A DNA stretch of 64,000 bases from Oreocharis arfaki (Eukaryota; Chordata; Aves; Passeriformes; Paramythiidae): positions 310,768 to 374,767 of the forward strand of contig VZRR01008008.1 of assembly GCA_013398015.1 (NCBI GenBank), given 5' to 3'. The notes below the pieces were generated by a model, which saw only the letters and a program-made list of their open reading frames with translations, ran no database searches and was not told where the DNA came from. Below, one piece after another: positions 25,718-38,469 of this stretch (positions are counted from its first letter, which is position 1; every line of letters starts with the position of its first letter). The translations under genes were made by a program, and so were the position numbers.

Positions 25718-28700
25718 TGCACCTGTGTAAATAGGGAGGCAGGTGCAAAGTCCCCTGTGCTGTGGTAGCAGTGCCTTGAGAGGGCAGGAGCGCAGAGAGA
25801 CGTCCTCAGAGGGTGGCTGAACAATGTCATTGTCCTCCCTTACCTCTGCTCTGCTGCCTGCCCCAGACAGCATGGCTTGTGTCCTGCCTGGGCAGGAGGC
25901 ATTGCTCTGGCAGTGTGAAAGCATGTAGTCAGCACCAGAGATTTCATGCTCTGTCTCTTGAAATCCAATATGAAGCAGTTGCCTTCTCTCCATCCCACAG
26001 GCTCATTACACAGCTCCGTGTGTGGCCTCTCCCCATAATTAACCTGAGGGGGTTACTTTCCTTTTCTAATTTGTAGGAAGTGGCTCATGACATCTGTTGC
26101 AGCCCCGAGGCTCCTTCCTGCAAACCTTTAGCTGGTTCTCACTGAAAGAAAAGGCAACACAAAGAGGTGTAACAATTAACCGAGTGGAGTCTTGGCTTTG
26201 AAAACAGCATCTTTCAATTGCTCAATAAAAATCTGCTGAGAGCAGAGGATGGGGAATATTTCTTTTTAAAGGGAGCCATGGGCTTAAACCTCATGACTAA
26301 GTATCTTCATTTCTCTTCTTGTTAACACTTCAGGGAAAAACTAGCTAACGACAAAACCAACCAACCTAGGAAGAGTTTTAATGTGTTTTGCTTTTTTATT
26401 CTGTTCGTCTCATGGTACAAAGTTATAATAGCTCTCTTCCTCACAGTCCACCCCTTCTCCTTTGCAGATTTGCACTTACCTGTTGCATCTTACCTTATGT
26501 GAGGCTTGGTACTGCAGGGAGCTCCCCTATAACGGCCACTATAGAATTTGATCCTAAAACTTAAGACTTTTGGGAGTGAGAAACATCTTTCCTAGACTCT
26601 AAAGGAAAAAGGGCTTATTTGGATTCTCTTATCACAAGAAAGCTTTCCAGTTTTTCCATTGTATTTTGGACTTAGGTGATGTTTTGGCAAGGAAAAAACC
26701 TAAAGAGACAGAAAGGTGCACCAGCCTATTCTGTGGGAAGGAAGTCACTGGGATGGGTGGGAAGCTGGTTCTCACCAGCCAAGCTAGTTTGAGGTGATGC
26801 TCTCCCAATCTCACTTTTTGGAGCTCTTTATTATTCTTATAAAGTCAGTATTCCTCAGGGCATGAAGAGGGGAAAGCTGTACAGGTGCATCTGTGTGTGC
26901 ATTAGCGCTGTGAGAAAATATGTAAGTCTTATTCTCACTGATTTATTACAGGGCTTGAAATGAGATTTTTCTGATTTAGGCTGTGGCTGTTCTGAGAAAC
27001 ATAAATTTCCATCCTAGACCTAAAACATCTTTTACAGTAGATCAATACTGATATACTTTCATCCCAAATTTGTACTTCCCATCAAATTGGCATCTTCTGA
27101 CTGAAATGCAGACAGCTGGAAAATGGTTGCGCTGTAATCTCACCCGACCTCTTCCGTAACGTGCTGCACGAAATCTCTCATGGTCCTTTCTGCAGCGTTT
27201 CTGCTGGGCACAGAGCATTAGTTGTGTGTAGATAAAAACCCCTTCAGAAAGCTCTCTACGCTGTGTTTGCAGCAGGCAGTTGTAGCGTGAGTCAGGCAGC
27301 TCTGACCTCCGCCAAGGCTGGTGATACCTTAACAGCAGTTGTGTGTGTGTGTGTGTACTGCCGTAACAGCAACTGAATGGAAAAGGCTTTGAAGTTGCTG
27401 GCTGGCTGGGGAGCAAAAGTCCCGTCGTCTTTCAGCACCAGTCGCGCTTGCCAGGCCATCCAGCACTACTGAAAACGCCCTCCCTGCTCCCGATTGTGAG
27501 CGTAATGAAGATGACTGATAATCGAAGTGCCGCTTGCCTCCTGCTCTCCGCACGCAATGGAAGCAGCCTGGTGGGTCCTGCTGAGATTCCTACCTGTGTA
27601 AGGGCTTTTTAGGTTGGTGGTTCTTACTGGAGGGTTTTATGGGAAAGGAATCCCTTCCTGCATGGGCTGAGCTGCTGCCGTGTGAGGGCTTGCAGATGAG
27701 TGGTGCCTGAAGTTTTGAGTTTTGTGGAGCTCTGCATGCCAGCTTGGTCAAATTGGGGCCCTTCCTCTGGGGCAGTTTCAGATCCGAGAGCAGGGACTCT
27801 GCAGAGCTGAGTGCAGTGTCTCCTGCAAAATCAAGAATCATCCAGTGTGATGAACCCAGGTATAAATCCCTGTTGTCTCCTGACTGTTGGCTGATAAGAG
27901 TGGACTATGCTCTGCCACATCCAGGCCATCAAGTTGTCCTCTTGGGAATGGACCTGAGCCCCCACCCTGCTCCCTCTGCTCTGGGATAATAGCAGCAATA
28001 TCCCTGCATAGCCCTTGGCTCCCCATGAGTAAGGCTGGAGCTGTACCTGAGGTACAGCGTGTCAGGAAAGAAACATTTCTCCTCACAACACTGCACAACT
28101 ACAAGGGCCCTTTTAGTTTTAACACTATGTATTTGAAAGATCTGCTTGGCAAAGAGCTGAATGGCCCCATGAGCTGTGCGAAGGCGAAACATATTTGGCA
28201 GGAAATATATGGCTCTGTTAATGAATAACAAGGATTATGTGAATGCTGTGTAGGGGACTACAGCAGGACCAGGGTGTGTGGATGCAGAATTGAGGGTTCT
28301 GTTCCAAGAGAAGGGGGGCTTTTGTGTGGGATGGTGATATGGAGGTGTATCCAAATGTGTAAGGTCCTGGTAAAAAGCTGATAGGCAGGAGGGTTTGAGC
28401 TGACTCTTACAGTGAACAGTAGTACAAAGAACACATCACTTGGAGCCGTGGGAGCCTGGGCTCTGCAGATTCGTGGGTGAAAGGGCTCGGGGAGGAAGGA
28501 GAATCCCTGCCATACCCCTCAGCATGTCGTACTTTGCTTTGTGAACATGAGAAAATTATTTTGTGAGCTCCTCCAGCAGTGGTGCTTGCTTATGTTTTGG
28601 GAGGAGAGGAGAAGGTGGAGGGTCAAGGAACACTAAAAAGTACAGCTGACATGTTATCTTCGAGTGATCTGTGGCAGCTTTGGCCACTAAAGCCCTGACC

Positions 28701-31700
28701 TGCCCAAGTGCTGGTTTGTTGATCTCAGATTCATGCTGCAGTGGCCGTGTCTGTATAGTTGGACTCTCGCTAGAGGGGCTCTGCTTGGGATTGCCTAAGA
28801 ATTGCTCAGAATTGCTCTTCTGATATTACCTTGTTATGTCTCTAGTACAAAATACTTCTTCCACTGCTGTCTCATTCAATCTCAGGTTACTTTACAGGCC
28901 CTGGAATAATTTCATGATGCTGCAGTTGAGATAGAGATTTAGATTTGGACCTAACTCATATGGAAGAAATAGCACTAAGAAGTTGGGGTCCAAGCCTTCA
29001 CACTCAAATGTTTAATAATAGATGCCTATATTTGCACAGGCATTTAAATGTCTTGCCTTGTCCTCATCTGCAAAGACTGTTAAGCAGTTAATTATATTAA
29101 TTTAATGCAAATTTAATAGGCAGGCATTCTCTGCTACTTGCTGAGGACCATCCCCTCCACAGAGGGAACAGAGGCTCCAAATTATTACAGAAAACCTCTG
29201 GTTTCATCTTAGCCAAGTCTTGCAGCAGACCATAAAGCTGTAATGTTACCCTTCCCAGAACCATGACTCAGTCTCCAGTACTCAGGAGGATATTAAGGTA
29301 TTTAAAAATTTGCATTTAGGCAGTGGTTACTTGTTTTCTGGCTAAGCGTTCAAATTCTCAAGCTTTCCACAAGCTTGTCACCACAACAGCTAAAAAATTC
29401 CTTAAGGTTCATCCTTTTGTATTATCCCATGACTCCAGAAACTGGAACTACATGAAAACATACTAAATATCATTAACTCAGGGTGAAAAGAGCACAGTTG
29501 GTATCTTGGACAGTTTTACATAAGTCCTAACATTACAAGCCTGGCTCTGCTCTTGTAAACTAAGGGCTAAAAGTGGCACCTACTTGTTCAGTTGACTTTT
29601 TTCAGGAATTTTTTTAAGTCAGCACAGCTGAGGGAGGGTGAGGTCACTCCTCCTCTGCCTTGTGCCCCCATCAACAATGAAAGCATGTAAGCATCGATTG
29701 CAGATTTTTCTTTAATTGGGCAAGATGGTTTGGAGAGAACCAGCTGTTGTTCCTCCTCCCCAGAGAAGGTTTTGAGCTGACATAACCCAGAAGCAGAGAA
29801 GGTGAATAGACGTGGGAGGGCGGTGGGAAGGGAGAGCAGGCATTGGGTCACATCTCCCCAAACTGAATTACGTGTCTGTCACTGCCAGGTCTCAGAGCAG
29901 ATGGCTCAGGCAGCAGTTGACATGGGTTAAGCACTGCAAGAGCAGGACAAGTGCTGTGGCACTGTGTGTCTCAGCTGTTTGCATGAGTCCAGTGCAGTGT
30001 CACTGTGGAGGCATTCGCATCACACCCCTCAAGGCTCCCTGGTGGTGGTGAATGGACCTTTATCACCCCAGAATCAAAGTGTGACTGTGCAGTAACCACA
30101 GAGCTTGGCCCTGGCTAAGCCCTTGGTGGTTGGTAATGAAATTCAGGGAATTCCAGGTACAAGTGCTTCTTCATCTCCGTCTGCTTTTATCTGGATGATG
30201 GAAGCGATCTGCGCAGAGGAATGGAAGATCTTGGAGGCCACACAGATAACTCTTCGCAGGGCAGCCTCCCAGGTGCCTGCAGAAGGGAGGTCCCTTTGCA
30301 GTGGTTTCACTTTCTCTGGAAGGGAACTGAGGGATAGGGACTTACCAGAGGGAAGGGCTGCATTACTGATGTGTTCATCCATCGCTGCAGGCATGATAAG
30401 GTGCATCTGGCTCGAGGTCTCAGTGCATTTCTTCCTCGCTGCCTGACGTGGGGAGCTGGTGTGCTGCCGTGTGTTACAGCTCGTTGGCTCCAGCCGTGAA
30501 GCAATTCAATTAATTTCATTTCTCATTGACATTGCCACGTATGGGAAGGGGTTACTTTAGCTTTTTAAAGTCTGATGTGCATGAAATCTTACGTATTCTG
30601 TGTTTAAGAAGAGTAGCTAGTGTTCCAATGCACAGCTGCAAAAGCACCGTGGAATGACACAACACCCGTGAACTGCTGCAAGACATCGAAGTTCAGGATG
30701 CTCCTATATCACCCTTGGGTCTAGCTGAGAATTTTTGGAGGTAACACTTCCAGGGTGCAAGATGCCAGCTCATCATAGCTAAAATTTTGAGGGAATGATT
30801 GATTTTGGTCATTCATCAGGTTCATTTAAAAAACCCCAGCACTCTACTATTATCATATTTCACAACTGTGCCTGGGGGACTTTATCTTGGATCAGAAAAA
30901 AGCTAGTTGTTGTACAAATAAAGAATGGTAGGAATAAAATTGTCTCCCGAGGAGGTTGTGATTGCCTTTTACTTTCTTCAAATGAAAAGTAAGATTGTCT
31001 GATTTGGCATAACTTGGGTTTGATCTACAATCTAGGTTACTTTTTACTGAAAAGCTTGAAGAGATTAAAAATGAATAGCAGCTGCCAGGATTGAAATGAA
31101 ACGCTCCCAAACTGCTGATAGAACATGACCAGATAGAAAAATGTTCACAGATTAACGTTTTGAGGAAATGCTGAGGTTCTTACTTTTCATTATTTTTTGT
31201 TACCTCTCTTTGGAATAGAATTTTTGTTTTGAAATTTCAGAAAACTATCTGGGGATTATAAAACTGTTTCTCCTTCACTTTGTTCATGGCTGCTGCAATT
31301 AAACTATGGCAAGGGGCTTTTGGGGTGTGGGAGTTTTTCCTCGTGTCTTTTTCTTACCCCACTCTGAGCAGAATTAGATGATCCAACACTAGAAACAGCT
31401 GAGCCCAGTATTGCAGTAGAGCACTGCTCTTGCTGCTACTGGCTGAACTGCACTTTTTTTTTGATTTATGGGGCCAGTTTTTGCAGTGCAGACAAGGCCA
31501 TGATTATTCTCTGAGTGTGGGGTTGGTGATGTCATGCTGTTGCAGAAAGTAGGCTCTGCATGTGCTAAAACAGCCATGTATTTCAGGATACACAGAGAGA
31601 GAGCCCTCGTGGCTGTGGAGTAACATCACACATTTCACTGATACAGTGCTGTCCCAATTCTACTTTCATGAATTATGTGCCAATACACACACATGGATTT

Positions 31701-32968
31701 TTTGTGTGTGGGGTGATGTCATGTCCTGATCTGCAAAGAGGTGTGCTAAAATGCAGCGTTTTTACAGGTAGGTCATGCGTGCTGTTCATGTGTGCATGCA
31801 CACAGATATGCAGAGGAACCAACTGCTGCTGCTGCATGTGTGGATCAGCAAAGGTGCACCACCTGGTGCTGGAGCACAGTGTAACTTCCTGAAGGCACTG
31901 AGAGGGTGGGACAGAGAAGGTACACGCTCTGCCAGGCTTGGTTTTGTACCTTAAACACCAGCCAGAGGTTCTCCAAGGCACACCTTTTGGCTGCTAATCT
32001 GTGCAGAAGCCCTCACCACCGCACCTCCGCGGGCGCCGTGTCTCGCGGGTGTGTGTGGCTTTGTGCACAGCCCTGCGCTGCAGTTCGAAGAGTGGCATTG
32101 CAAATGTTCACCATCCACCAGGTTTTGGAGCTGGGTGTGTTCCTGACATCCTGGGCTTGCAGGATGACACAGGCTTACTCACCACGAACGTGTTCACACA
32201 GGAAGAGGGATGGAGTCACTTCTGTATGAAATGCTAAGTCCCGTGGGTTGTGTGTGCTGCTTTGCCTTAAGGCTGCTGCACAGTTTCTTCCAGGTCAGAC
32301 TGCTGCTCTTTAGTCCAACCTGGCTCTTGCTCAAGGGTGAAAATAGAGGGTTTCTTGTTCCAAAACAGCAGCAGAGCTGGTGGCCTCAGTCCAATGCACT
32401 TCCCAATCCAGAGTTGGCACCTATTTTCCATACCTGTTTAGCCATGATTTATCCCACAGCCTTCTTCTGCACTGCTGTGTTGGTCTGGAGTTCTGCTGTC
32501 AGGTGTGTCATGGGACCCTAAGCCAGGCAGAGCTGACCTCTCTGTATCCTTCTGGGTCACACCTGAGGACAGGTTTCCTATCATGGCAGGGAAATGCACA
32601 ATCTCTGTATAAATGTACTTTTCCCTCTGCTGTCAGTGATGTGAGTTCTGTGAGCACTGAAAGCACCCTAAAATATAAATAAGATAAGATTTAGCTCTTG
32701 GCAGTTTGTAGAGCTGCTGGAAATCTCCTTTATACAGCATGCTACGTTTTCCTTCTTTGCTCATCTCTTAAGTCTGAGTATTTTCCTTTTGCTCTTTCCA
32801 CTTCCCTCCAGGAAAAAATAGTGCCTGGAGGTTGTACGACCATGGAGTCACCCCCTTCCTCCTCATAGTACATGATTATCTGCCTTATTTATTTCATTGA
32901 AACTTCAGAAGACTAGGTTTGTGACCAAATGCTGACTAGAAAAACAAAGGTTTGTAGTCCAGTCCTAA
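25718..32968. other. FGFRL1: Intronic, with two minor CpG clusters
   Basis: CpGs are enriched at 27120-27560 (about 21 in 430 bp). Elsewhere the sequence is ordinary. A tight CpG group lies at 32020-32087. A small inverted pair of CA/TG runs surrounds 31685-31711. No exon or repeat family was recognised. Confidence 0.5.
27341..27356 (+). repeat. (GT)8 microsatellite
   Basis: Eight uninterrupted GT units. Related short arrays are (GT)7 at 1471-1484 and (GT)7 at 62781-62794. Confidence 0.95.
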
Positions 32969-33132
32969 AGGAAAAAAGAGATGAGAGAGAAAAGAAAAGA
33001 AAAAAGAAAAGGAAAGAAAAGAAAAGAGAAAAGAAAAGAAAAGAGAAAAGCAAAGAAAAGCAAAGAAAAGCAAAGAAAAGCAAAGCAAAGCAAAGAAAAG
33101 GAAAAGAAAAGGAAAAGAAAAGAAAAAGAGAG
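32969..33132 (+). repeat. Purine-rich AAAAG-type microsatellite with a 10-bp higher-order unit
   Basis: From 32969 to 33132 the plus strand is almost entirely A and G in AAAAG/AAAGG units, apart from one T and regularly placed C. At 33051-33100 the ten-base unit CAAAGAAAAG recurs five times, the fourth copy with C replacing A at the sixth base. The tract yields a Lys/Glu-rich open frame that is an artefact of the repeat. Confidence 0.95.
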
Positions 33133-33519
33133 CAGCTTCACATTATTTTAAAAGTCACTCCAAAGAAATCCTTTTCACTTGTACAATCATTTCTTCTCCT
33201 GGGACATCTCTCTGCAATAGCTGTCCTCTGCCTTTAAGTGGTTACATATTGAGAATGTGATATCCTGCCAGGAGAGTCTTGATTGCTCTACTTCAGGCTA
33301 AATGAACTGGAAAAAAGAAAGAAGCTTTATAAGATTGGTGCTTTCTGCTAATTGTTCTACAGAGAGGCTCATGCTACTGCTAGTCTGTGTGCCAGGTAAA
33401 AAACTCTGATGGCACAGTTGTATTTCTTTCACACTTCTATACTGGGGGGTGCTTGCAGTAATATTGTCAGGGTTGCTTCTCTTTACCATACCTGAGTGGG
33501 TTTAAAGGATGTGCAGATC
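33133..33519. other. FGFRL1: Intronic, nothing seen
   Basis: Short unique spacer between the purine tract and the CR1 tail. Confidence 0.55.
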
Positions 33520-33630
33520 TGGCATGTAGGGATGTAGTTTTAGAGGTGGACTTGACAGTGCTGGTTTAATGGTTGAACTTGATCTTAGAGGTCTTTTCCA
33601 ACCTAAATGGTTCTATGACTCTGATTCTTT
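33520..33630 (+). mobile_element. CR1 LINE 3' end, plus strand
   Basis: AGGGATGTAGTTTTAGAGG, GGACTTGACAGTGCTGG, TTGAACTTGATCTTAGAGG, CTTTTCCAACCTAAATGG and TTCTATGACTCTGATTCT form the sense terminal 110 bp of CR1, including the degenerate ATTCTATGA end repeats. It appears to be the sense counterpart of the subfamily seen at 19846-20004. Confidence 0.94.
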
Positions 33631-33987
33631 GCAGATGTGTCATTATAAACACGTCCACAGGCTGAACTCCTCACACTGAGCTGGTTCCAGTCCTTGCTGT
33701 AACCCTTAGAGTTGCAGCTGACATTTGGTGTGTGCCCACATGACTTCATGTCGTGTCACTGTGTCCCTAACTTCCTAAAGTGATGTATTTTCCCTGTTTT
33801 ACCATGACCTGCCATGCTGCTGCTCCATAAATCAGTGGTTTCCTTTTCCGTCTTTCACAAAAGAAAATTTTACTGGAAAAATTTTGGCCACCTATTGACC
33901 ATAGTACACCGAGGCCTGCTGAGCTCCTCGTGCAAGGCCGTGGTTTCACAGGAGGGAACTTGTCCTGGAGTGGGGAGGAATGACCTG

Positions 33988-34135
33988 GTTGTCATGGTAG
34001 AGCGCTGGGAGTCAAAACTGGATTCCTGATGCTGCTGCCACAGACTCATAGGGCAGCCCTGGGCAAGTCTCTCTCTCTCTCTGCATGGGCTGCACTACAT
34101 GGGCAGTGTAGCTAGTATAAAATGGGGCAGAGATG
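33988..34135 (+). mobile_element. MIR/CORE-SINE fossil, plus strand
   Basis: GTCATGGTAGAGCGCTGGG, AGTCAAAACTGGATTCCTG, GCTGCCACAGACTCATAGG, CCCTGGGCAAGTCTCTCTC and AGTATAAAATGGGGCAGAG follow sense MIR closely: GGTTAGAGCACTGG, GAGTCAGGAGACCTGGGTTC, CTGCCACTGAC, CTTGGGCAAGTCAC, CTGTAAAATGGGG. A (TC)n run at 34068-34082 appears to have grown within the element's pyrimidine-rich part. Confidence 0.82.
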
Positions 34136-37100
34136 CCAGCAGGGATCCTGGCAGCAGTCAATGTGTGGTGTAGATAGACCTGGTATTTCCCTGTCCCTGA
34201 CATGTGTGAGGCTACCAGACAAAGCTTTTTGAAGCCTTTAATTCATAATGTATCCTGTGTCGTCCTTATGTGGATAGGCAGCTATGCAAAGTATTATTAG
34301 TCCTGGTTCTTGTATTCCTGAAGGGAATAGTGAGCAAGAGCATCTTCTAGAGAATTTCCCATGCACAGCTGAAGTGGAAGGAATTAAATTGTTCACCTTC
34401 AAGATGGTGTTTCCCCTTCTTCCCTAAACTTTGTTTTTTGGATAGTTTAAACCATAACTTTTTTGTTGTTTCGCCTTAACTTCTGTGTTTGAAACACCAG
34501 ATCACTATACCTCCTCTGTGCTGGATGTGCTCCAGTCTAAACAATCTCCATTCTGCTTGCTTAAATTCTTTTCTATAGTTTCAGCTGCATGTGGAATTCT
34601 TTTCTGCTCCTCTGTCTAAATTGCCATGTGCCATTCCTGAGGGCTGTGGGACAGCTCGTGTGTTCCTCCCTGGAAGTGACAGCATCTCGGTAGTGTGTGA
34701 AGCAGGGTCTGCATAATCCTTTGGGATCTTTCAGGATAAAAAGCTGCTCTATAAATACTATATCATTTTCATTGTCAGTCTGGATTCAGGAGTGAAATGA
34801 TCCCACTCAGTTAAAGCAGGATGAAGTGTCTATTTTCATATTTGTTTAATTGAACCACTCAGCATGTCTGATAGTAATGGCTTTATTTGAAGCATGTGGT
34901 TCTTATGAGCTGTTAAGATACCAATAGCATTTGGATTAGTCTTTTTGCCAAGGAAGCCAGGTCAATTCTTCAGGAGAATGAAAAAAACCCCAAACCCTAA
35001 AGCAAACTTTATTTTAACAGTGTCTTGAATTTCACTTTAGGTTCCATAAATATTTGTCAGTGTTCCTTTTGTAATACCCATGAGAGCCCTTGGCAAGACA
35101 TGGGGTCTATCTCCAGAACACGGAATATAAATAAATTCCCCAAACCATGCTGGAGAATTGGAGGTAACTTTAACCCATGCAAGAGACCTGGAGCCAAGCG
35201 AAGGGGTGATAGTGGTTCTTGAATTACTGTTTGTAGAGAGGAGAGGGAATGGGAGGAAAAAGGGAGAAGCACAAAGGAAAATCTGAACATCAGTAGAAGG
35301 TATGTGGGAGCCCACACCATCCTGTGCAGGAAGGTGGAGGTCATTTACCAAAGCAATGACAGAAATGTGACTTCTGCTTGGCTTGCAGCTGCTGTCTGCT
35401 CCTAATGCTTCCAGAAAAGTTAACAATATTTTGTCATGCCCTAAAGGATGAGGGAGGAAATTTTACATTTTTGATGGGGACTGGTAATGCCATCTATTTC
35501 AGAAGACCAGGCCAAGAAATCACTGGGGAGCCACCCTAAGAGCCCCCTTTCCCCAGTTTCCTCTGAATACATTTGATTTTCCTGAGAACTTGGTTTTCAG
35601 CACTCTAAGAAAAAGAAAAAAAAGAAGCCTGTGATGATTTCAAAGACTTGCCTATAGTTAAGTACTTAACCAGAGGTTTAGGGTGCAGGGCTTTTGATTT
35701 AAGAGCAAGCCCTGTTCTGTGCAGTTGAGGGGGGAAATAGCTGGAATTTTATCCTATCCCTGACCACAGATTGAGATTACCAAAGCTGTACAAAAGCAGG
35801 GAGTCAGAATGAAGGAGGTGTATTGAAGGAAGCGGGACCTTGGCTTCTAGCAATGTGCTCTGGTTGCTGGATCAACTCCAATAAAAATTTAAATTCAGAC
35901 AAGCTGAATGCCTTATTTGTCTAGTTAAGGGGGAAGAAGGTGGGGATGGATGAAGTTTTTCCTTTACCTCTGAATGTTAAAATAATGGTAGTAAGATGTG
36001 AAAAGTATATATTCCTTAAGAATCAACTACTGCAATATCAGTTGGCAACTGGGTTTTTTTCTTCTTTATGTGCTTAGTATGGAAAATAGCAAAGCATGGG
36101 TAAATAGAGGTGTGAGAGGGGTTTGCTGGAGGAGAACCTATTTTATAGTGAGATGGGAGCCTGTCTGTCCACAGATTTAGAATACCCTACAAAATGCTGG
36201 ACAACTTTGATCTCCCTTAAAATTAATGGGAATTGAGTGTTGCTCACACTTCACAAGATCAGTGTCTCTTTGCATGGAGAATTTCCAGCAATGATCAATG
36301 ATCTCCATACCAGTCCTCAGTTGTCTGCAAGTACTAAAAGAAAAGTCTCAAAGAACCATTAACCCCGTGTTTTCTGCTTTCACAGACAGCTGTCTGGGGC
36401 CATGTAGCAGTTGATATTCTATAGCTTTCTATTCCTGCCACGCTGTTCCTACGTATGGTTTTGGAAATGTGGCTGAGGTTTGCCAGCAGTTCCTTAATCT
36501 GGTTACTATGGAAGTTAAGGAAAAAAAGATCAGGTAACAACCACCATCTGCAAAACTACTTCTGTTTTTGTGACTGGGATTCATATACAGTCAGCATAGG
36601 AAGATCATTTTTTACTTAAAAATACCCTCTCTCCCTCACCAAAACAGGAAGCATCTTTCCAGGAATGCTTGGGAAAGTGTTTGACTTTTATGTGACTGAG
36701 ATAACTGGAAAAAGTATTAAAGCTAGAAAAGGTTTAGCCAGACAGAAATACTCATCATACTCGATAGATGTATTACCTGTGCTCAATCTGTCGTATTCCT
36801 AAATTACTCACATTTTTCTTCCCAGGGCAGTTATTTAAAAAAAAAAAAAAAAAAAAGAAAAAGAGTTTCAGTTATCCTTTAGAGCTTCATAAAACTTTCT
36901 TTAAAAAGCTTTGCAGCCCATTTATTAATCCTGTTCCATCATACAGCTCATGCCAACAGCATGGTTTGGCAAGGGGCTGTTTACCTTTCTGCACCATGTC
37001 CAAAAAAAGTACAGGAGGGGCAGAGCCACAGCCGGTGTGTGTGCTGGCAGGGTGCACACAAGCATTTCTCTGCCTGCAGCAAGAGCTGCATTACTGAGGG

Positions 37101-37682
37101 GACTGTGCAGCATTTACAGGAGATGAGCACCAGCTCCTGGCTAGCAAAGAAGGAGGGGAGGGATGCTCGCTTTGTTCCCGTACCCAGGGCTTTGGTTTAC
37201 ACAGCTTCATTGTATTGCACAGGGCCTTCCTGCCCTGCAGCTTGACTTGCTCCGTGACAAATTATTCCTTAATTGCTGGATGGCAGAAGAAAAGCTTTAC
37301 AGCCCTGAGGTTATTCCTAACAAATCAGGTTACAGAAGCCTTGAAAATTGTATTGAGCAGAAAAGCACCATGAGGTTTCCTTGGGTGCTTGGGCTGTGTT
37401 AAGCTTTACTACGGCAGTGTGCTAATGAAGCTTGTTAAAATGCAATTATATGTTAATGCTGTGGATGCAAAAATGAGGATAATCAGCAGAGAGGTGGTAG
37501 TGAAGCTGTTGTGATTAGCATGATTTGTGTGTGCCACTGCTGGGCTCAGGGCCTTCACCCCACTGTGCAAGGTGTTGTGTGAACACAGGAAGGCTCTGCC
37601 TGAAGAGCTGCCTGGGGGTATGAGATGAAGGATGATGGCAGGAAGATGGGTGGAGCAAAGGAACAGTGAGATCGTAAAATCT
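34136..37682. other. FGFRL1: Intronic, no gene seen
   Basis: Ordinary sequence with the A20 tract at 36837 and a smaller purine run near 35607. The motif AAAAAAACCCCAAACCC near 34982 recurs near 20954 and may be a common avian low-complexity pattern. Confidence 0.5.
36837..36862 (+). repeat. A20 homopolymer with GAAAAAG end
   Basis: Twenty A bases, then GAAAAAG. No recognisable retroposon body precedes it, so a processed insertion is not supported. Confidence 0.9.
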
Positions 37683-37921
37683 TATGATCACAGAATGGTT
37701 TGGGTTAGAAGGAACCTCAAAGATCATTTAGTTCCAGCCTTCTCCTCGTGGGCAGAGACACCTTTCACTAGACCAGGTTGCTCCAAGCTCCATCCAGCCT
37801 GGCCTTGAACTTCCAGTGATGCAACAGCCTCAGCTTTACTGGGCAACCTGTTCCAGCGTATGCTGAGTAAAGAATTTCTTCCTCTCATCTGATCTAGATC
37901 TCTTCTTGTTTTAATTTTAAA
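37683..37921 (-). mobile_element. CR1 LINE 3' fragment, minus strand
   Basis: The plus strand reads ATCACAGAATGGTTTGGGTT, AAAGATCATTTAGTTCCAGC, CTAGACCAGGTTGCTCCAAG, GGCCTTGAACTTCCAGTGAT and AAGAATTTCTTCCTCTC, then stops within the usual TTTAAA block. It is an antisense CR1 of about 240 bp, 5'-truncated at 37921. It abuts a coding-like minus-strand segment and lies in a cluster of older elements. Confidence 0.94.
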
Positions 37922-38065
37922 CATGGTGTTGGCCGTGAGGACCAGCAGGATGCCAGTGATGGTGGATACCTGGCGCAGGAAAGCTTTAGGGGGCATGTGC
38001 AGGGAGAGAGCCAATGCCTCGGCCAGTGCCAGTGGGGAGCTGCTCCCACACGAGGCAGGAAACAC
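37922..38065 (-). other. Coding-like minus-strand segment of unknown origin
   Basis: Read on the minus strand from 38065 down to 37922, 48 codons are open with 36 ending in G or C (75%), against about 52% GC at second positions. The peptide is protein-like: a polar and Ala/Leu-rich part, then MPPKAFLRQ followed by a hydrophobic run VSTITGILLVLTANTM that could be a signal anchor. A pyrimidine-rich stretch ending ATAG lies just 5' of it, and CAG/GTATCC lies inside as a possible donor. The segment stops exactly where the CR1 copy begins. I do not recognise the protein. It could be a fragment of a processed pseudogene, an antisense exon, an older transposon ORF, or chance in GC-rich DNA. Confidence 0.3.
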
Positions 38066-38469
38066 CTATGATTTTCTTTGAAAAATGTAAAAAGGCAGGA
38101 GAGAGCCTGGACTTTGGGCACAGCTGGAAGAGGGTGGACCTCTGGTAATGAAGAGGTGATATGGAACAGTGATTGGGAAGAGGCCAGGAGGAGCCTTGAC
38201 AAGTGAAGAAAAGTAGCAGCTTTTTGATGTGGCAGGGAAAGGGAAAGGTAAATGTGAAGAGAAGTAGAAGTGACCAGAGCAGTGCCTAGAAAAAAATTAA
38301 TATGGATGAGGCAAGAGTGTGCTTTGCCAAGGCTGGAGCAGAGGATGAAACAGGATGGGAGTCTGGATGCAAGCTGCAAGTGAGTGGATGGGCAGCCAGG
38401 GCTGGGCTTATCAAGGAGCTGCAGAAAGACTTCAGCTCAGGGTCTGAGCCAGGATGGGGAGAGCTAGAG

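Noticed and set aside
32929..33237. Lys/Glu/Arg-rich open frame of 102 codons
   Set aside because: Created by the AAAAG microsatellite. Simple-repeat translation, not a gene.
36837..36862. Poly-A tract considered as the tail of a processed pseudogene
   Set aside because: No coding-like or 3'-UTR-like body, no AATAAA at proper spacing and no target-site duplication seen.
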